A DNA stretch of 49,357 nt from Niveispirillum lacus (lineage in GTDB: Bacteria; Pseudomonadota; Alphaproteobacteria; Azospirillales; Azospirillaceae): positions 1 through 49,357 of the forward strand of contig NZ_NOXU01000012.1 of NCBI RefSeq assembly GCF_002251795.1. Reading direction: 5' to 3'. The position numbers were made by a program, and so were the translations under genes. Below are positions 26,623 through 35,519 of this stretch, in pieces. Below the pieces are notes generated by a model, which did no database searches, was not told the origin of the DNA, and saw only the letters and a program-made list of their open reading frames with translations. The stretch's first letter is position 1; every line of letters begins with the position of its first letter.

Positions 26623-29277
26623 ATGCCCAGCCGCTCCGCCCCCCAGACCCCGCCCCCCGCCGGCCGCCCCGCGCCCCGCGGACCGGCACCCGGTCCCGGC
26701 ATCGGCGCGGGTCCGGGATCGCGCAGATCCGGTCTGCTGCCAGAAGGCATGCTGGTGTTTGCGCTGCGCCGGCTGGTGGAAGGGGCGGGTCTGCTGGTGA
26801 TGCTGCTGGGTGTGGCCCTGCTGCTATCGTTCCTGTCCTATGACAGCCGAGACCCGTCCTGGAGCACGGCGGTACCGGGGGATACCATCCCCGTTTCCAA
26901 CCTGCTGGGCCGCTCCGGCGCCTATACGGCCGATCTGCTGCTGCAATCGCTGGGGTATGCCGCCTACCTGCTGCCGCTGTTCCTGCTGGGTTGGGGACTG
27001 CGTGTGTTCCGGCATCGGCCGGTCCGCAACATCGCCCTGCGTGTACCCCTGGCCCTGGCGGCGGTGTTGGTCACAGCCATGGCCATGGTCTGCCTAGCCA
27101 ATGGCAATGCCGCCTGGGGTGGTCCGGCGGGAGCGCTGCTGGTCAAGCCGTTGCTGAAACTGGTGGTGGCCCTGGCGGGCAGCGTTTCCGGGCTGATGAT
27201 GGGACTGGTCCTGCTGGTGCCGGCCATCTTCTTGTGCCTGTGGGCGCTGGATGTCCGCCTGTGGGAGGTGGGTGAATTTATCCGGACCTTGCGCCGGCGT
27301 GCTGCAACGCTGCGGCGTGCGACGGCCAGGGCAGACGCGGATGAGGAGGCGGTGCCACCGCCAGCCCCGGTCCAGCCGACCCGTTGGGCACCCAAGCCGG
27401 AGACGGCGGGCGGTTCGCCCGACATGGCCACCCTGGCTACCAAAGCCGGGGCCTTGCTGGGCAGTCTGCGTGCCCGGATCAAGGGCACGGGCAGCGCCGC
27501 AGCCCCCACAGCCGTGCCCCCGCGCGTGGCACCCAGCCTGGGCGACCCCGGTCCGGGAGGCAGCACCGATGCTGCGGCAGAGCCACCGGCAACGGAGCGG
27601 ATCAGCGCCCCCGCGGAGGAACGCCGCCGCCACGCCCCCCCCGTCGTCGGTCCAGCGCCAAAACCGCTGCCGGAGGTGGCCCGCAAGGTGGAGAAGGCGC
27701 GTCAGGCCAACCTGCTGTTGGAACCCGAAGCGCGCGGCGATTATGAATTGCCACCGCTGGATATCCTGCAATTGCCCCCACATGGTGCCGGCCCGCTGAT
27801 GAGCGAGGAGGCGTTGCAGCGCAATGCCGAGATGCTGGAAAGCGTGCTGGAGGATTTCGGTGTGCGCGGGCAGATCGTGAAGGTGAGCCCTGGCCCTGTT
27901 GTCACCCTTTATGAACTGGAACCCGCGCCGGGTGTGAAATCAGCCCGTGTCATCGGTCTGGCCGATGACATTGCCCGGTCCATGTCGGCAGTGTCAGTGC
28001 GTGTGGCGGTCGTGCCGGGGCGCAATGTCATCGGCATCGAAATGCCGAACCAGCGGCGCGAAACAGTGTATTTGCGCGAACTGCTGATGTCGGACGCCTA
28101 TGAGAAAAGCCAGCAGAAACTGGCCCTGGTCCTGGGCAAGGATATTGGTGGCGGCCCGGTGATCGCCGATCTGGCCCGCATGCCTCATCTTCTGGTCGCG
28201 GGCACCACCGGTTCGGGCAAGTCTGTGGCCATCAACACCATGATCCTGTCGCTGCTGTACCGGATGCCGCCGGACAAGTGCCGCTTCATCATGGTCGATC
28301 CCAAGATGCTGGAATTGTCCATCTATGAAGGCATTCCGCACCTGCTGGCACCGGTGGTGACCGATCCTAAGAAGGCTGTCGTGGCCCTGAAATGGGCGGT
28401 ACGGGAGATGGAGGACCGGTATCGCAATATGTCCAAGCTGGGTGTGCGCAACATAGATGGCTACAATGCCCGCCTCAAGGAAGCGCGGCAGAATGCCGAA
28501 GTGCTGATGCGCCGTGTCCAGACCGGTTTTGACCCCGACACGGGCAAGCCGATCTATGAAGAACAGCCCATTGATCTGACGGAACTGCCCTATATCGTGG
28601 TGATCGTCGATGAAATGGCGGATCTGATGCTGGTCGCCGGCAAGGATATTGAAGCCGCCATCCAGCGCCTGGCCCAGATGGCACGTGCGGCCGGCATCCA
28701 TCTGATCATGGCGACACAGCGCCCATCCGTGGACGTGATCACCGGCACTATCAAGGCCAATTTCCCAACCCGAATCAGCTTCCAGGTGACCAGCAAGATC
28801 GACAGCCGCACCATCCTGGGCGAAATGGGGGCTGAACAGTTGCTGGGCCAAGGTGACATGTTGTACATGGCCGGCGGCGGCCGCATCACCCGCGTCCATG
28901 GCCCCTTTGTCCGCGACGAAGAGGTGGAACAGGCGGTGAAGTTCCTGAAGGCCCAGGGCGAGCCTTCCTATGTCGATGCCGTCACCGAGGAGGATGAGGA
29001 GTTCGATCCCTCTGCTGCGGAAAGCAGCGGGGGTGGCGGCGGCGATGGCGGGCGCGAGGCGTCGGGCGACGACCTGTATGACCAGGCTGTGGCAGTGGTG
29101 ACCCGCGAGGGCAAGGCCTCCACCAGCTTCATCCAGCGTCACCTGCGCATCGGTTATAATTCCGCCGCCCGCCTGATTGAACGGATGGAGAAAGAAGGCG
29201 TGATCAGCAAGGCCAACCATGCCGGAAAGCGTGAGGTGCTGGCCCGCAACGTGGATGACCGCGAAAGCTACAACTGA
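26623..29277 (+). CDS. ftsK: DNA translocase FtsK
   Basis: An 884-residue septal DNA pump that aligns terminus regions for XerCD during division. There is a membrane domain of about four helices (residues ~40-215), a Pro/Ala-rich linker (~215-370), then the alpha/beta motor with Walker A GTTGSGKS at 527-534 and the Walker B-like [12 protein letters not shown]. The C-terminal winged-helix gamma domain is at ~815-880 ([20 protein letters not shown]), which reads KOPS sites. The linker is short compared with E. coli FtsK (1329 residues). A start at Met43 (26749) is a possible alternative, since no clear ribosome-binding site precedes 26623. Confidence 0.95.
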   Translation: MPSRSAPQTPPPAGRPAPRGPAPGPGIGAGPGSRRSGLLPEGMLVFALRRLVEGAGLLVMLLGVALLLSFLSYDSRDPSWSTAVPGDTIPVSNLLGRSGAYTADLLLQSLGYAAYLLPLFLLGWGLRVFRHRPVRNIALRVPLALAAVLVTAMAMVCLANGNAAWGGPAGALLVKPLLKLVVALAGSVSGLMMGLVLLVPAIFLCLWALDVRLWEVGEFIRTLRRRAATLRRATARADADEEAVPPPAPVQPTRWAPKPETAGGSPDMATLATKAGALLGSLRARIKGTGSAAAPTAVPPRVAPSLGDPGPGGSTDAAAEPPATERISAPAEERRRHAPPVVGPAPKPLPEVARKVEKARQANLLLEPEARGDYELPPLDILQLPPHGAGPLMSEEALQRNAEMLESVLEDFGVRGQIVKVSPGPVVTLYELEPAPGVKSARVIGLADDIARSMSAVSVRVAVVPGRNVIGIEMPNQRRETVYLRELLMSDAYEKSQQKLALVLGKDIGGGPVIADLARMPHLLVAGTTGSGKSVAINTMILSLLYRMPPDKCRFIMVDPKMLELSIYEGIPHLLAPVVTDPKKAVVALKWAVREMEDRYRNMSKLGVRNIDGYNARLKEARQNAEVLMRRVQTGFDPDTGKPIYEEQPIDLTELPYIVVIVDEMADLMLVAGKDIEAAIQRLAQMARAAGIHLIMATQRPSVDVITGTIKANFPTRISFQVTSKIDSRTILGEMGAEQLLGQGDMLYMAGGGRITRVHGPFVRDEEVEQAVKFLKAQGEPSYVDAVTEEDEEFDPSAAESSGGGGGDGGREASGDDLYDQAVAVVTREGKASTSFIQRHLRIGYNSAARLIERMEKEGVISKANHAGKREVLARNVDDRESYN

Positions 29278-29405
29278 ATAGTTCAGCCCCTTGTCTCAAT
29301 GCAATGAACGGGCGCTGCTGTGAACCAGTTCACGGATCGCCCGACCCATCCCCCGGCATATTCATCGCCGCGTGAAGGCGCAAAGCGCCCCCACGGGCGG
29401 TGCCG

Positions 29406-30512
29406 ATGCGGGCGACGGGGGATCTGTTGGATATCTTTGGCAGTGCGGGCAACGACATCCTGTCGCCAACCACCACATATCAGCGTGTCTTTGGCCTGGA
29501 TGGCATCGACACGCTGCTGCTGGGCGCCGGTTTCGAAGGGGTCCTGTTGTCGGGCGGCAAGGGCGGCGACCGTTATGCCCTAACGTCGCCATTAACCAGC
29601 CTGAATTATGTCCTGGATGGCGGAAATAGCAGCGGTGACAGTTTCGATGATGGCGGCTTCCTGCGGAACGTGAACTACATCGCAGAATTGGACGGGCGTC
29701 ATCTGATGATGATCGACACCCGCACGGGTGGCGGCGTGATCTTCATCGACTGGCAATCCACCGCCAACAGGATAGAAAGCTGGACGGTATCCTTTTTCTT
29801 AGACATTCCCTGGCCAGAAGCGTCATTCAAGTCATTGTTAGCCAAGAACTATATGAATAAGGGCGTTGTTTCCCTAGAGAGTTTCGGGGCTGACCTGGCA
29901 CAGCAAGTCCGGCGCGATATCGCCCTCAGCACCCTGGCGGTAAATACGGCTGGCGATGAAAATGCAGTCCGGGATACCGCACAGCAGATGCTGGTGGGTG
30001 GAAAGACCGTGACGCCGCAATTGGCGGACGGGTCATTCGGCCTGGAATGGGTGCTTGTGACCGATAGCGGCAATGATCTCGTTGTTGGGACCAGCCGCAA
30101 CGACTTCATCAACGCCAATGCCGGTAACGACGCGGTGGAGGGTGGGGCCGGCAACGACATCCTGGATGGCGGCACGGGGTCCAATTTTCTGACAGGCGGC
30201 ACTGGGAGCGATATTTTTTTCATTGATGGACGCAGTGCCGACGGCGCCGCAGGCCGGACGGTATGGAGCACCATTACCGATTTCACGAAAGGATTGGAAA
30301 GTGTAACCATCTGGGGTTGGGTGGCGGGCAAAAGCCGTGTGATCGGCACGCCGGTGGACGGGGCCGATGGCTACAAGGGGGCCACCTGGCATATCGATCT
30401 GACCGGTGACAGCATCGTCGATGCCAGCGTCACCCTGTCGAATGTACAGGCCACCGGCATCCTGAGTTTCACGGGCGTGTCAGGGGGCGCCGGTTACCTG
30501 ATGCTGGGTTGA
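29406..30512 (+). CDS. RTX-type calcium-binding repeat protein
   Basis: A 368-residue protein with nonapeptide-like Ca-binding repeats. There is an early pair (FGSAGNDIL, GGKGGDRYAL) and a late block at ~215-265 (SGNDLVVG, RNDFINANAGNDAVEG, GAGNDILDGGTGSNFLTGG, TGSDIFFID). No N-terminal signal peptide is seen, and the C-terminus after the repeats is rich in small and hydrophobic residues, as in type I secretion substrates. No type I secretion genes are nearby. The middle (residues ~90-210) is unlike any family I recognise. The start may be GTG 29400 or ATG 29406; a stop lies just upstream. Confidence 0.75.
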   Translation: MRATGDLLDIFGSAGNDILSPTTTYQRVFGLDGIDTLLLGAGFEGVLLSGGKGGDRYALTSPLTSLNYVLDGGNSSGDSFDDGGFLRNVNYIAELDGRHLMMIDTRTGGGVIFIDWQSTANRIESWTVSFFLDIPWPEASFKSLLAKNYMNKGVVSLESFGADLAQQVRRDIALSTLAVNTAGDENAVRDTAQQMLVGGKTVTPQLADGSFGLEWVLVTDSGNDLVVGTSRNDFINANAGNDAVEGGAGNDILDGGTGSNFLTGGTGSDIFFIDGRSADGAAGRTVWSTITDFTKGLESVTIWGWVAGKSRVIGTPVDGADGYKGATWHIDLTGDSIVDASVTLSNVQATGILSFTGVSGGAGYLMLG

Positions 30513-30522
30513 GCGCCAGGCA

Positions 30523-30834
30523 TCATTCCCAGGGTTCGGTGACCAGACCGACCCGCACCACGGCGTCGCCCTGTTCAGCACGCCAATGGCTCCAGCGCTG
30601 GAAATGCGCCGAAGCGTGGTGGGCATTCATCGCGTCGGCGTCCACAAATTCCTCCCAGACATGAAAGATGGCGGGGCCGCCCTCCACCTCTTCCGACCGG
30701 GACCGCGCTGCGCGGAACTGGATACAGCCCGGCTCTTCCCGGCTGTGGCGCAGGTTATGGCCGAAATACTCGATGAACCCGTCCAGATGGCTCAAAGCCA
30801 CTTCAACCCGGATCAGACGTCCTTCACGCGCCAT
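30523..30834 (-). CDS. ABM-domain protein (putative quinol monooxygenase, YgiN-like)
   Basis: A 103-residue dimeric ferredoxin-like (antibiotic biosynthesis monooxygenase) domain: RVEVALSHLDGFIEYF, HSREEPGCIQFRAARS, and FHVWEEFVDADAMNAHHASA followed by HFQRW. Such cofactor-free proteins oxidise quinols or act in stress, but substrates vary widely. AGGAG precedes the ATG. It lies 24 bases after the GDYXXLXY-type gene on the same strand and is probably its operon partner. Its stop faces that of the RTX gene 10 bases away. Confidence 0.78.
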   Translation of the reverse strand: MAREGRLIRVEVALSHLDGFIEYFGHNLRHSREEPGCIQFRAARSRSEEVEGGPAIFHVWEEFVDADAMNAHHASAHFQRWSHWRAEQGDAVVRVGLVTEPWE

Positions 30835-30858
30835 GGCTTTGCTCCTGTTTTCAGTCGG

Positions 30859-31350
30859 TCAACGGCCACTGTCCGGCGTCTGCCCGTCAACACGGATATC
30901 CTGAAGGGCGATGCCGCCCTTGCCGTCGAAACGGACGTCAATATCGACAATCCGTTTGCCACCGGCCAGCCAGTTCTCCAGCGCCTGCGCCATCTCCTGC
31001 GACTGGTAAAGGCGCAACTCCCGGCCAGGATCGGACAGGGGCAGGGGGCAGGTTTTCAAGATCGCTGCCGCGCAGGAAGGCAAGGGCGTAAAGCCGGGAC
31101 GGCCAGGATCCTGCGGCCGGTCAAACAGACAGACACAATCGTCGGGACCAAACCGACCCGGTGGCAGATCATGGATATCCAGCCGGGCCAGCAGGTAATG
31201 ACCGCGCAGCAGGTCGCGCGGATCAAAGCCCAGAAGCCGGATGCGCAGGCCGGGATCATCGGCACGTGGAATGGGCAGCCACAGTGCCCATCCCGCCAGG
31301 ATCAGGGTGGGCAGCAGCAGCAGAGCGGCAGACAGCGCTGATTTTTTCAT
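30859..31350 (-). CDS. GDYXXLXY-domain membrane-anchored protein
   Basis: A 163-residue protein with one N-terminal membrane segment or signal (MKKSALSAALLLLPTLILAG) and a periplasmic part containing DPRDLLRGHYLLARLDIHDL. This is the position of the GDYxxLxY family motif, here GHYLLARL. Such proteins are typically encoded beside DUF2157/DUF4401 membrane proteins, as here, where the genes overlap as ATGA. Function unknown. The open frame extends to 31575, but within the preceding gene. Confidence 0.72.
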   Translation of the reverse strand: MKKSALSAALLLLPTLILAGWALWLPIPRADDPGLRIRLLGFDPRDLLRGHYLLARLDIHDLPPGRFGPDDCVCLFDRPQDPGRPGFTPLPSCAAAILKTCPLPLSDPGRELRLYQSQEMAQALENWLAGGKRIVDIDVRFDGKGGIALQDIRVDGQTPDSGR

Positions 31351-32492
31351 ACCGGCCGCTCCATGCGCCATTCCATCATCCGCCACGCGGCATAGGCCAG
31401 ACCCAGCAAAACCAGTCCCGCCAAGATCAGGCCGAGGCCTGTTGCCATCAACCCGCCTGCCGCATCCAGATAGGCGACAAACACCCTGACCGCGATTAAC
31501 ACCACGGCCAGCCGGTACCAGCCCGGCCGCCCTGCCACCAGGGCCAGCCGCGCCAGCCCGATCCAGTAAAGACAAAAGGCCACGCCGGCGATGATGGCCC
31601 CGGTGGTGCCGGTGAACAGAAGCGGCAGGGCGAACAGGGCCGGTGCCAGGGCGACAGCAACACCCAGCCCCAGGCGCGCACCCCGCCGGTCTGCCGGCAC
31701 CAGAAGGTGCGCCGCTGCCAACGCGACAAGGCCAACACCAGCCCCGATCAGGACATCGTGGCGCGCCGCCTCGGTTACCGGCCGGGTCATCAGCGGCGCC
31801 ACGATCATCAGCATGATGGAGGTGCCCAGGATGGCGGCACCCGCTGCCACCTGCCCCAGATGCCGCGCCCAGACGGGTGGCAGGCGGAGCCTATCGGCTC
31901 GCAAGGCCGACAGCACAGCCAGGAACAGCATGAAAAACGTGCTTAAAAGATGCTTATCCGACAGCCAGCGATGATGCTCATCCAAGGTAAACAGCATCCA
32001 GGCGAACAGCCCCCCGGTCCAGACCCAACGGTTGATGCCGCCACGCGACAGCCGCACAATAAAGGGGGTGGCCAGCAGCAACCACCCGCCCAGCAGCCCG
32101 GCAGCACTGCCCTGCAACTGGAAACTCTGCCCGATATGGGCGATCAAGGCCAGGGTGGACAGCGACAGCAGCAGCACCGCCCCTTCGCCTCTGACCGACG
32201 GTTCCGGCCCGGTTGATCGGGTCCACACCCAGGCGGCGGTTCCCAGAACAAGGTTCAGCGCCATATGCAGACCCAGCCGCAGGGCGATGGGGATGGCATC
32301 CCAATTGGCGGCGATGATGGCGATGACCCCTACCCCGATCGTGAAAGCCCCCAGCACGGCAAGCGCCAGGGCCAGTCGGGGCCGGCTGCGCCCCGCCTCA
32401 TACGTGGCAATGCGTTCGGCTTGATCGGCATCAATAATGCCATCCCGCTGCCAGTCAGCCAGTTTGCCCTGCAACCCGAAAACCGGACCCAT
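31347..32492 (-). CDS. DUF2157-type polytopic membrane protein
   Basis: A 381-residue protein. A short cytosolic N-terminal helix region (LQGKLADWQRDGIIDADQAE, typical of DUF2157) is followed by about twelve hydrophobic segments starting LALALAVLGAFTIGVGVIAI. It overlaps the GDYXXLXY gene by 4 bases. No function is established for the pair; a membrane complex is likely. Start codons at 32492 and 32504 are both plausible; 32492 has GGGAAG upstream. Confidence 0.72.
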   Translation of the reverse strand: MGPVFGLQGKLADWQRDGIIDADQAERIATYEAGRSRPRLALALAVLGAFTIGVGVIAIIAANWDAIPIALRLGLHMALNLVLGTAAWVWTRSTGPEPSVRGEGAVLLLSLSTLALIAHIGQSFQLQGSAAGLLGGWLLLATPFIVRLSRGGINRWVWTGGLFAWMLFTLDEHHRWLSDKHLLSTFFMLFLAVLSALRADRLRLPPVWARHLGQVAAGAAILGTSIMLMIVAPLMTRPVTEAARHDVLIGAGVGLVALAAAHLLVPADRRGARLGLGVAVALAPALFALPLLFTGTTGAIIAGVAFCLYWIGLARLALVAGRPGWYRLAVVLIAVRVFVAYLDAAGGLMATGLGLILAGLVLLGLAYAAWRMMEWRMERPV

Positions 32493-32652
32493 GCCACTTC
32501 CCATCACTGATTTGCCCCAGGGTGGCCAAAGCACGGTCCGGTGACAAGTCAACAATCCGGCAGGCACGGGAAATGACACGCATCGACCATCACATGCTGA
32601 TGCCGGTGAGACAGGCCTGCACGACCGACAATCGCGGACAGGATCAATGCTG

Positions 32653-32669
32653 ATTGCAAATTGTGCAAT
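32653..32669. promoter_or_regulatory. Dyad ATTGCA-N5-TGCAAT upstream of the HPP gene
   Basis: Perfect 6-bp arms around AATTG, ending 41 bases before the HPP start codon in an AT-richer patch. The position fits an operator or promoter element. The binding protein is unknown. Confidence 0.4.
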
Positions 32670-32710
32670 ATCAGGTCAGAAAACAGGCAGATAATGCACA
32701 GGATTTACCC

Positions 32711-33235
32711 ATGCCGCGTCATCTGCTTGTCCGACACGAAACCCGCCATCCGCATCTGGTGGCGCATCTGAAGGGAGGGCTGGGGGCGGCGGTCTGTATC
32801 GGGGCGGCGGGCTGGCTGGCGGGGCGGACACATTTGCCATTGCTGCTGGCGCCGTTCGGGGCCAGCGCGGTGCTGTTGTTCGCGCAGGCTGCCAGTCCCC
32901 TGGCCCAACCGGTCAACGTGGTCGGCGGTTATCTGCTGGCTGGTCTGGTCACGCTGCTAGCCCAGATGACCTTGCCCGCTGACTGGTGGGTGGTGGGGTT
33001 GACCGTGGGGGCGGCAATCACCGCCATGTCGCTGGCCCGCCTGACCCATCCGCCCGCCGGCGCCATGCCCGTTGTGGTGGCCGGATCATCGGCCATGCCG
33101 GCCCTGGAACTGCTGTCGATTGCGGTTGCCGGGGCGGCGGTGATGGTGGTCTATGCCGCCCTGCATCACCGGCTACCGCCGAAATTTGACTATCCCAAGC
33201 GCCCTGCCCCGGCACCGGCACGCGTGATCAATTGA
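32711..33235 (+). CDS. HPP-family integral membrane protein
   Basis: A 174-residue protein with four or five hydrophobic segments and the family's signature RLTHPPAGAMPVVVAGSS; the earlier LLAPFGASAVLLFA and SPLAQPVNVVGGYL also fit. Plant and cyanobacterial HPP proteins have been tied to nitrite transport, but bacterial roles are mostly unknown. The frame is open to 32654; this ATG follows an AGGA. Its last 8 bases overlap the 3' end of the convergent TetR gene. Confidence 0.85.
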   Translation: MPRHLLVRHETRHPHLVAHLKGGLGAAVCIGAAGWLAGRTHLPLLLAPFGASAVLLFAQAASPLAQPVNVVGGYLLAGLVTLLAQMTLPADWWVVGLTVGAAITAMSLARLTHPPAGAMPVVVAGSSAMPALELLSIAVAGAAVMVVYAALHHRLPPKFDYPKRPAPAPARVIN

Positions 33236-33800
33236 CGCCCAGCGCTGCCAGATCAGCATCCAGCAAGGATAGTTGGGTCGCGGCGGGCCAGCGGTCAGGA
33301 TCAAAAAACGCCTGGCTGGCCATGCCATATATGGTGACCAGCAGGCGCCGTGCACCGGCCTTGGCCGCCTCTTCTTGCAATCCACGTTGCTGCAACAGGG
33401 TGGCGACCCGCGCCGTGATCTGCCGTGAACGGACCTGCTGTTCGGCGGAAAGGGTCTGGTCGGCAATGGCCATGGTCCAGAAGGCGAACCAGACCAGCCA
33501 GTCCCGCCGCTGTTCGGCATTCAGCGGTAACAGGGCCGCCAGATAGGGTCGCATGGCGCCGTCCCCCGCTGCCAGGGCCGTCTCCATCCGCTGATGGGCA
33601 CGCAGCACCGTGGTACGGTAGGTATAGAACAGCAGGTCCACCTTGGACGCGAAATAATGGCTGACAATGGCCGTGCTGTAGCCGGCGGCCTGCGCCACTT
33701 CCCGCACCGTCACCGCCTCGATCCCCGCCTTGGCGACAAGGTCCGCCGTCACTTCCGCCACAGCGCGTCGGCGCGCCTCGTGATCCACCACGGCCGGCAT
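33228..33800 (-). CDS. TetR-family regulator, BetI-like
   Basis: A 190-residue repressor with helix-turn-helix VTVREVAQAAGYSTAIVSHY followed by FASKVDLL, and a ligand domain similar in layout to BetI. The gene diverges from the flavoprotein pair at 33881, and the 80-base gap contains two perfect AT-rich palindromes. It therefore probably represses those genes and itself until their substrate appears (inference). No choline or betaine genes are nearby, so a true BetI role is unlikely. The frame extends to 33833, which would run into a palindrome; MPAVVDHEARRRAV is the better start. Confidence 0.8.
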   Translation of the reverse strand: MPAVVDHEARRRAVAEVTADLVAKAGIEAVTVREVAQAAGYSTAIVSHYFASKVDLLFYTYRTTVLRAHQRMETALAAGDGAMRPYLAALLPLNAEQRRDWLVWFAFWTMAIADQTLSAEQQVRSRQITARVATLLQQRGLQEEAAKAGARRLLVTIYGMASQAFFDPDRWPAATQLSLLDADLAALGVN

Positions 33801-33809
33801 TGCTTTTCC

Positions 33810-33825
33810 TATAACGTTTGTTATA
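33810..33825. promoter_or_regulatory. Palindrome TATAAC-N4-GTTATA (operator 1)
   Basis: Perfect 6-bp arms around GTTT, 10 bases upstream of the TetR start codon, in the gap between the divergent genes. Confidence 0.55.
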
Positions 33826-33834
33826 AATAACACC

Positions 33835-33846
33835 CGTTATATAACG
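33835..33846. promoter_or_regulatory. Palindrome CGTTATATAACG (operator 2)
   Basis: A perfect uninterrupted 12-bp palindrome, 35 bases upstream of the flavoprotein start. It shares GTTATA/TATAAC with operator 1, so the same protein may bind both. Confidence 0.55.
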
Positions 33847-33880
33847 AGCGTCGGGCCATCATGCCGCGCGGGAGGAAAAG

Positions 33881-35506
33881 ATGGAAGGGCCGGGAATGGA
33901 GATGGCGGATGTGATCGTCCTGGGCAGCGGCGCCGCCGGCTTGGTTGCCGCCCTGGCCGCGTCCGACGCGGGCGCGCAGGTGCTGCTGCTGGAAAAGGCG
34001 GGTGCAGTGGGCGGGACCACCGCCCTGTCGGGCGGGGTGTTCTGGCTGCCGGCCAACCGCTTCGCCGGTGATGGGGACAGCCGGGAGGAGGCACTGGCCT
34101 ATCTCGATGCCCTGTCGCTGGGTCTGATTGATCCTTTGATAGCCGAAACCTATGTGGACACGGTGCCTGCGTTGATCGACTGGCTGTCGGGTCCGGTGGG
34201 CATGGATATCAGGCTGGTCGATGGTTTCCCCGATTATCACCCCGAACATCCAGGTGGCATGCCGGACGGCGGTCGGTCACTGGAACCCGGCCCGTTTCCC
34301 ATGCCGTCGCTGGGCGACTGGGCAGACAAGGTTTTGCGCGGTCGGGCCAATCCTTGGACCATGATCGGCGAACGCCCCCGGGGTGATGGCAGCGGTGGGG
34401 TGGATGCAACCACGCTTCAGGCTCGCCGGGCCGCCGGCATCGAATGCTGCGGCCGCGCGCTGGTGGGCTGGTTGCTGAAAGCCTGTCTGGACCGGGGGAT
34501 CGAACTGCGCCTGAACCAGACGGTCACCGACCTTGAGCGCAATGAACGCGGCCGCGTCACCGGTGTGTGGGCGAATGGCACCATGATTGCTGCCCGATCC
34601 GGGGTGGTTATCGCCACCGGTGGGTTTGAATGGGACCGGGATCTGGCCCGCGATTTCCTGCGCGGCCCTATCGGCCATCTGCCCACGGCACGCACCTGCA
34701 CTGGCGACGGGCTGCGCATGGCCATGCGGGCCGGGGCTGCCCTGACCAACATGGCAGAGGCATGGTGGGTGCCCACCATCGCCTGGGGTGGGGAGGCGGC
34801 AGCCGGCAACGATCCGAGCCGCCATTTCCTGCTGCTGCGGGAACGGACCCTGCCCGGCTCAATCATGGTCAATGCCAAGGGCCGTCGCTTCGCCAATGAG
34901 GCGACGAATTACAATGCCTTTGGGGCCGTGCTGCACGCTTTCGATCCTGTCGGTTTCACCTATGCCAACCAGCCTTGCTGGCTGATTTTCTGCCAGACCT
35001 ACCTGGACCGGTACGGCTTTTTCGGTGTGACACCAGGGGCCGTAGCGCCGGACTGGATCGCGCGCGGTGATAGCGTCGCGGACCTGGCCCAGCATCTGGG
35101 TCTGCCTGAGGATACGCTGACCGACACGGTCGCCCGCTGGAACCGCATGATGGCCGTCGGTGAGGATGCCGATTTTGGACGGGGGACCAGTGCCTATGAC
35201 GGCTGGAACGGCGATGTCGACCGCCCCGCCGGGCCTGCCCGCACCCTGGGACCGCTGGATCGCGGCCCCTTCTATGCCGTACCGGTGCATGCCAGCACGC
35301 TGGGCACCAAGGGCGGTCCAAAGACGGACCGGGACGGGGCAGTGCTGGACCTGTCGGGCCAGCCCATTGCCGGCCTTTACGCAGCCGGCAATGCCATGGG
35401 CGGGGTCACCGGCAAAGTGTATGGCGGTGCTGGCGGCACGCTGGGCCCGGCGATGATCTTTGGCTGGCGCGCAGGCCGTGCGGCGGCCCGGTCCAATCAA
35501 TGCTAA
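33881..35506 (+). CDS. FAD-dependent dehydrogenase, 3-ketosteroid-delta1-dehydrogenase / fumarate-reductase flavoprotein family
   Basis: A 541-residue flavoprotein. FAD binds at VIVLGSGAAGLVAALAA (residues ~11-27) and EKAGAVGGTTALSGG; VVIATGGFEWD closes the first part. The C-terminal part GLYAAGNAMGGVTGKVYGG, then GTLGPAMIFGWRAG, matches the KstD end, where the Tyr of YPGAG is catalytic; here the Tyr is kept (KVYGGAGG). This suggests introduction or removal of a double bond next to a ketone. GGGAGG precedes the ATG. The next gene starts 13 bases downstream. Steroid, terpenoid or similar ring substrates are possible; not fixed by sequence. Confidence 0.8.
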   Translation: MEGPGMEMADVIVLGSGAAGLVAALAASDAGAQVLLLEKAGAVGGTTALSGGVFWLPANRFAGDGDSREEALAYLDALSLGLIDPLIAETYVDTVPALIDWLSGPVGMDIRLVDGFPDYHPEHPGGMPDGGRSLEPGPFPMPSLGDWADKVLRGRANPWTMIGERPRGDGSGGVDATTLQARRAAGIECCGRALVGWLLKACLDRGIELRLNQTVTDLERNERGRVTGVWANGTMIAARSGVVIATGGFEWDRDLARDFLRGPIGHLPTARTCTGDGLRMAMRAGAALTNMAEAWWVPTIAWGGEAAAGNDPSRHFLLLRERTLPGSIMVNAKGRRFANEATNYNAFGAVLHAFDPVGFTYANQPCWLIFCQTYLDRYGFFGVTPGAVAPDWIARGDSVADLAQHLGLPEDTLTDTVARWNRMMAVGEDADFGRGTSAYDGWNGDVDRPAGPARTLGPLDRGPFYAVPVHASTLGTKGGPKTDRDGAVLDLSGQPIAGLYAAGNAMGGVTGKVYGGAGGTLGPAMIFGWRAGRAAARSNQC

Positions 35507-35519
35507 CGGGGAAGGCACC

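Noticed and set aside
33228-33800. True BetI choline-response regulator
   Set aside because: No bet or choline transport genes adjoin; the controlled genes appear to be flavoenzymes.
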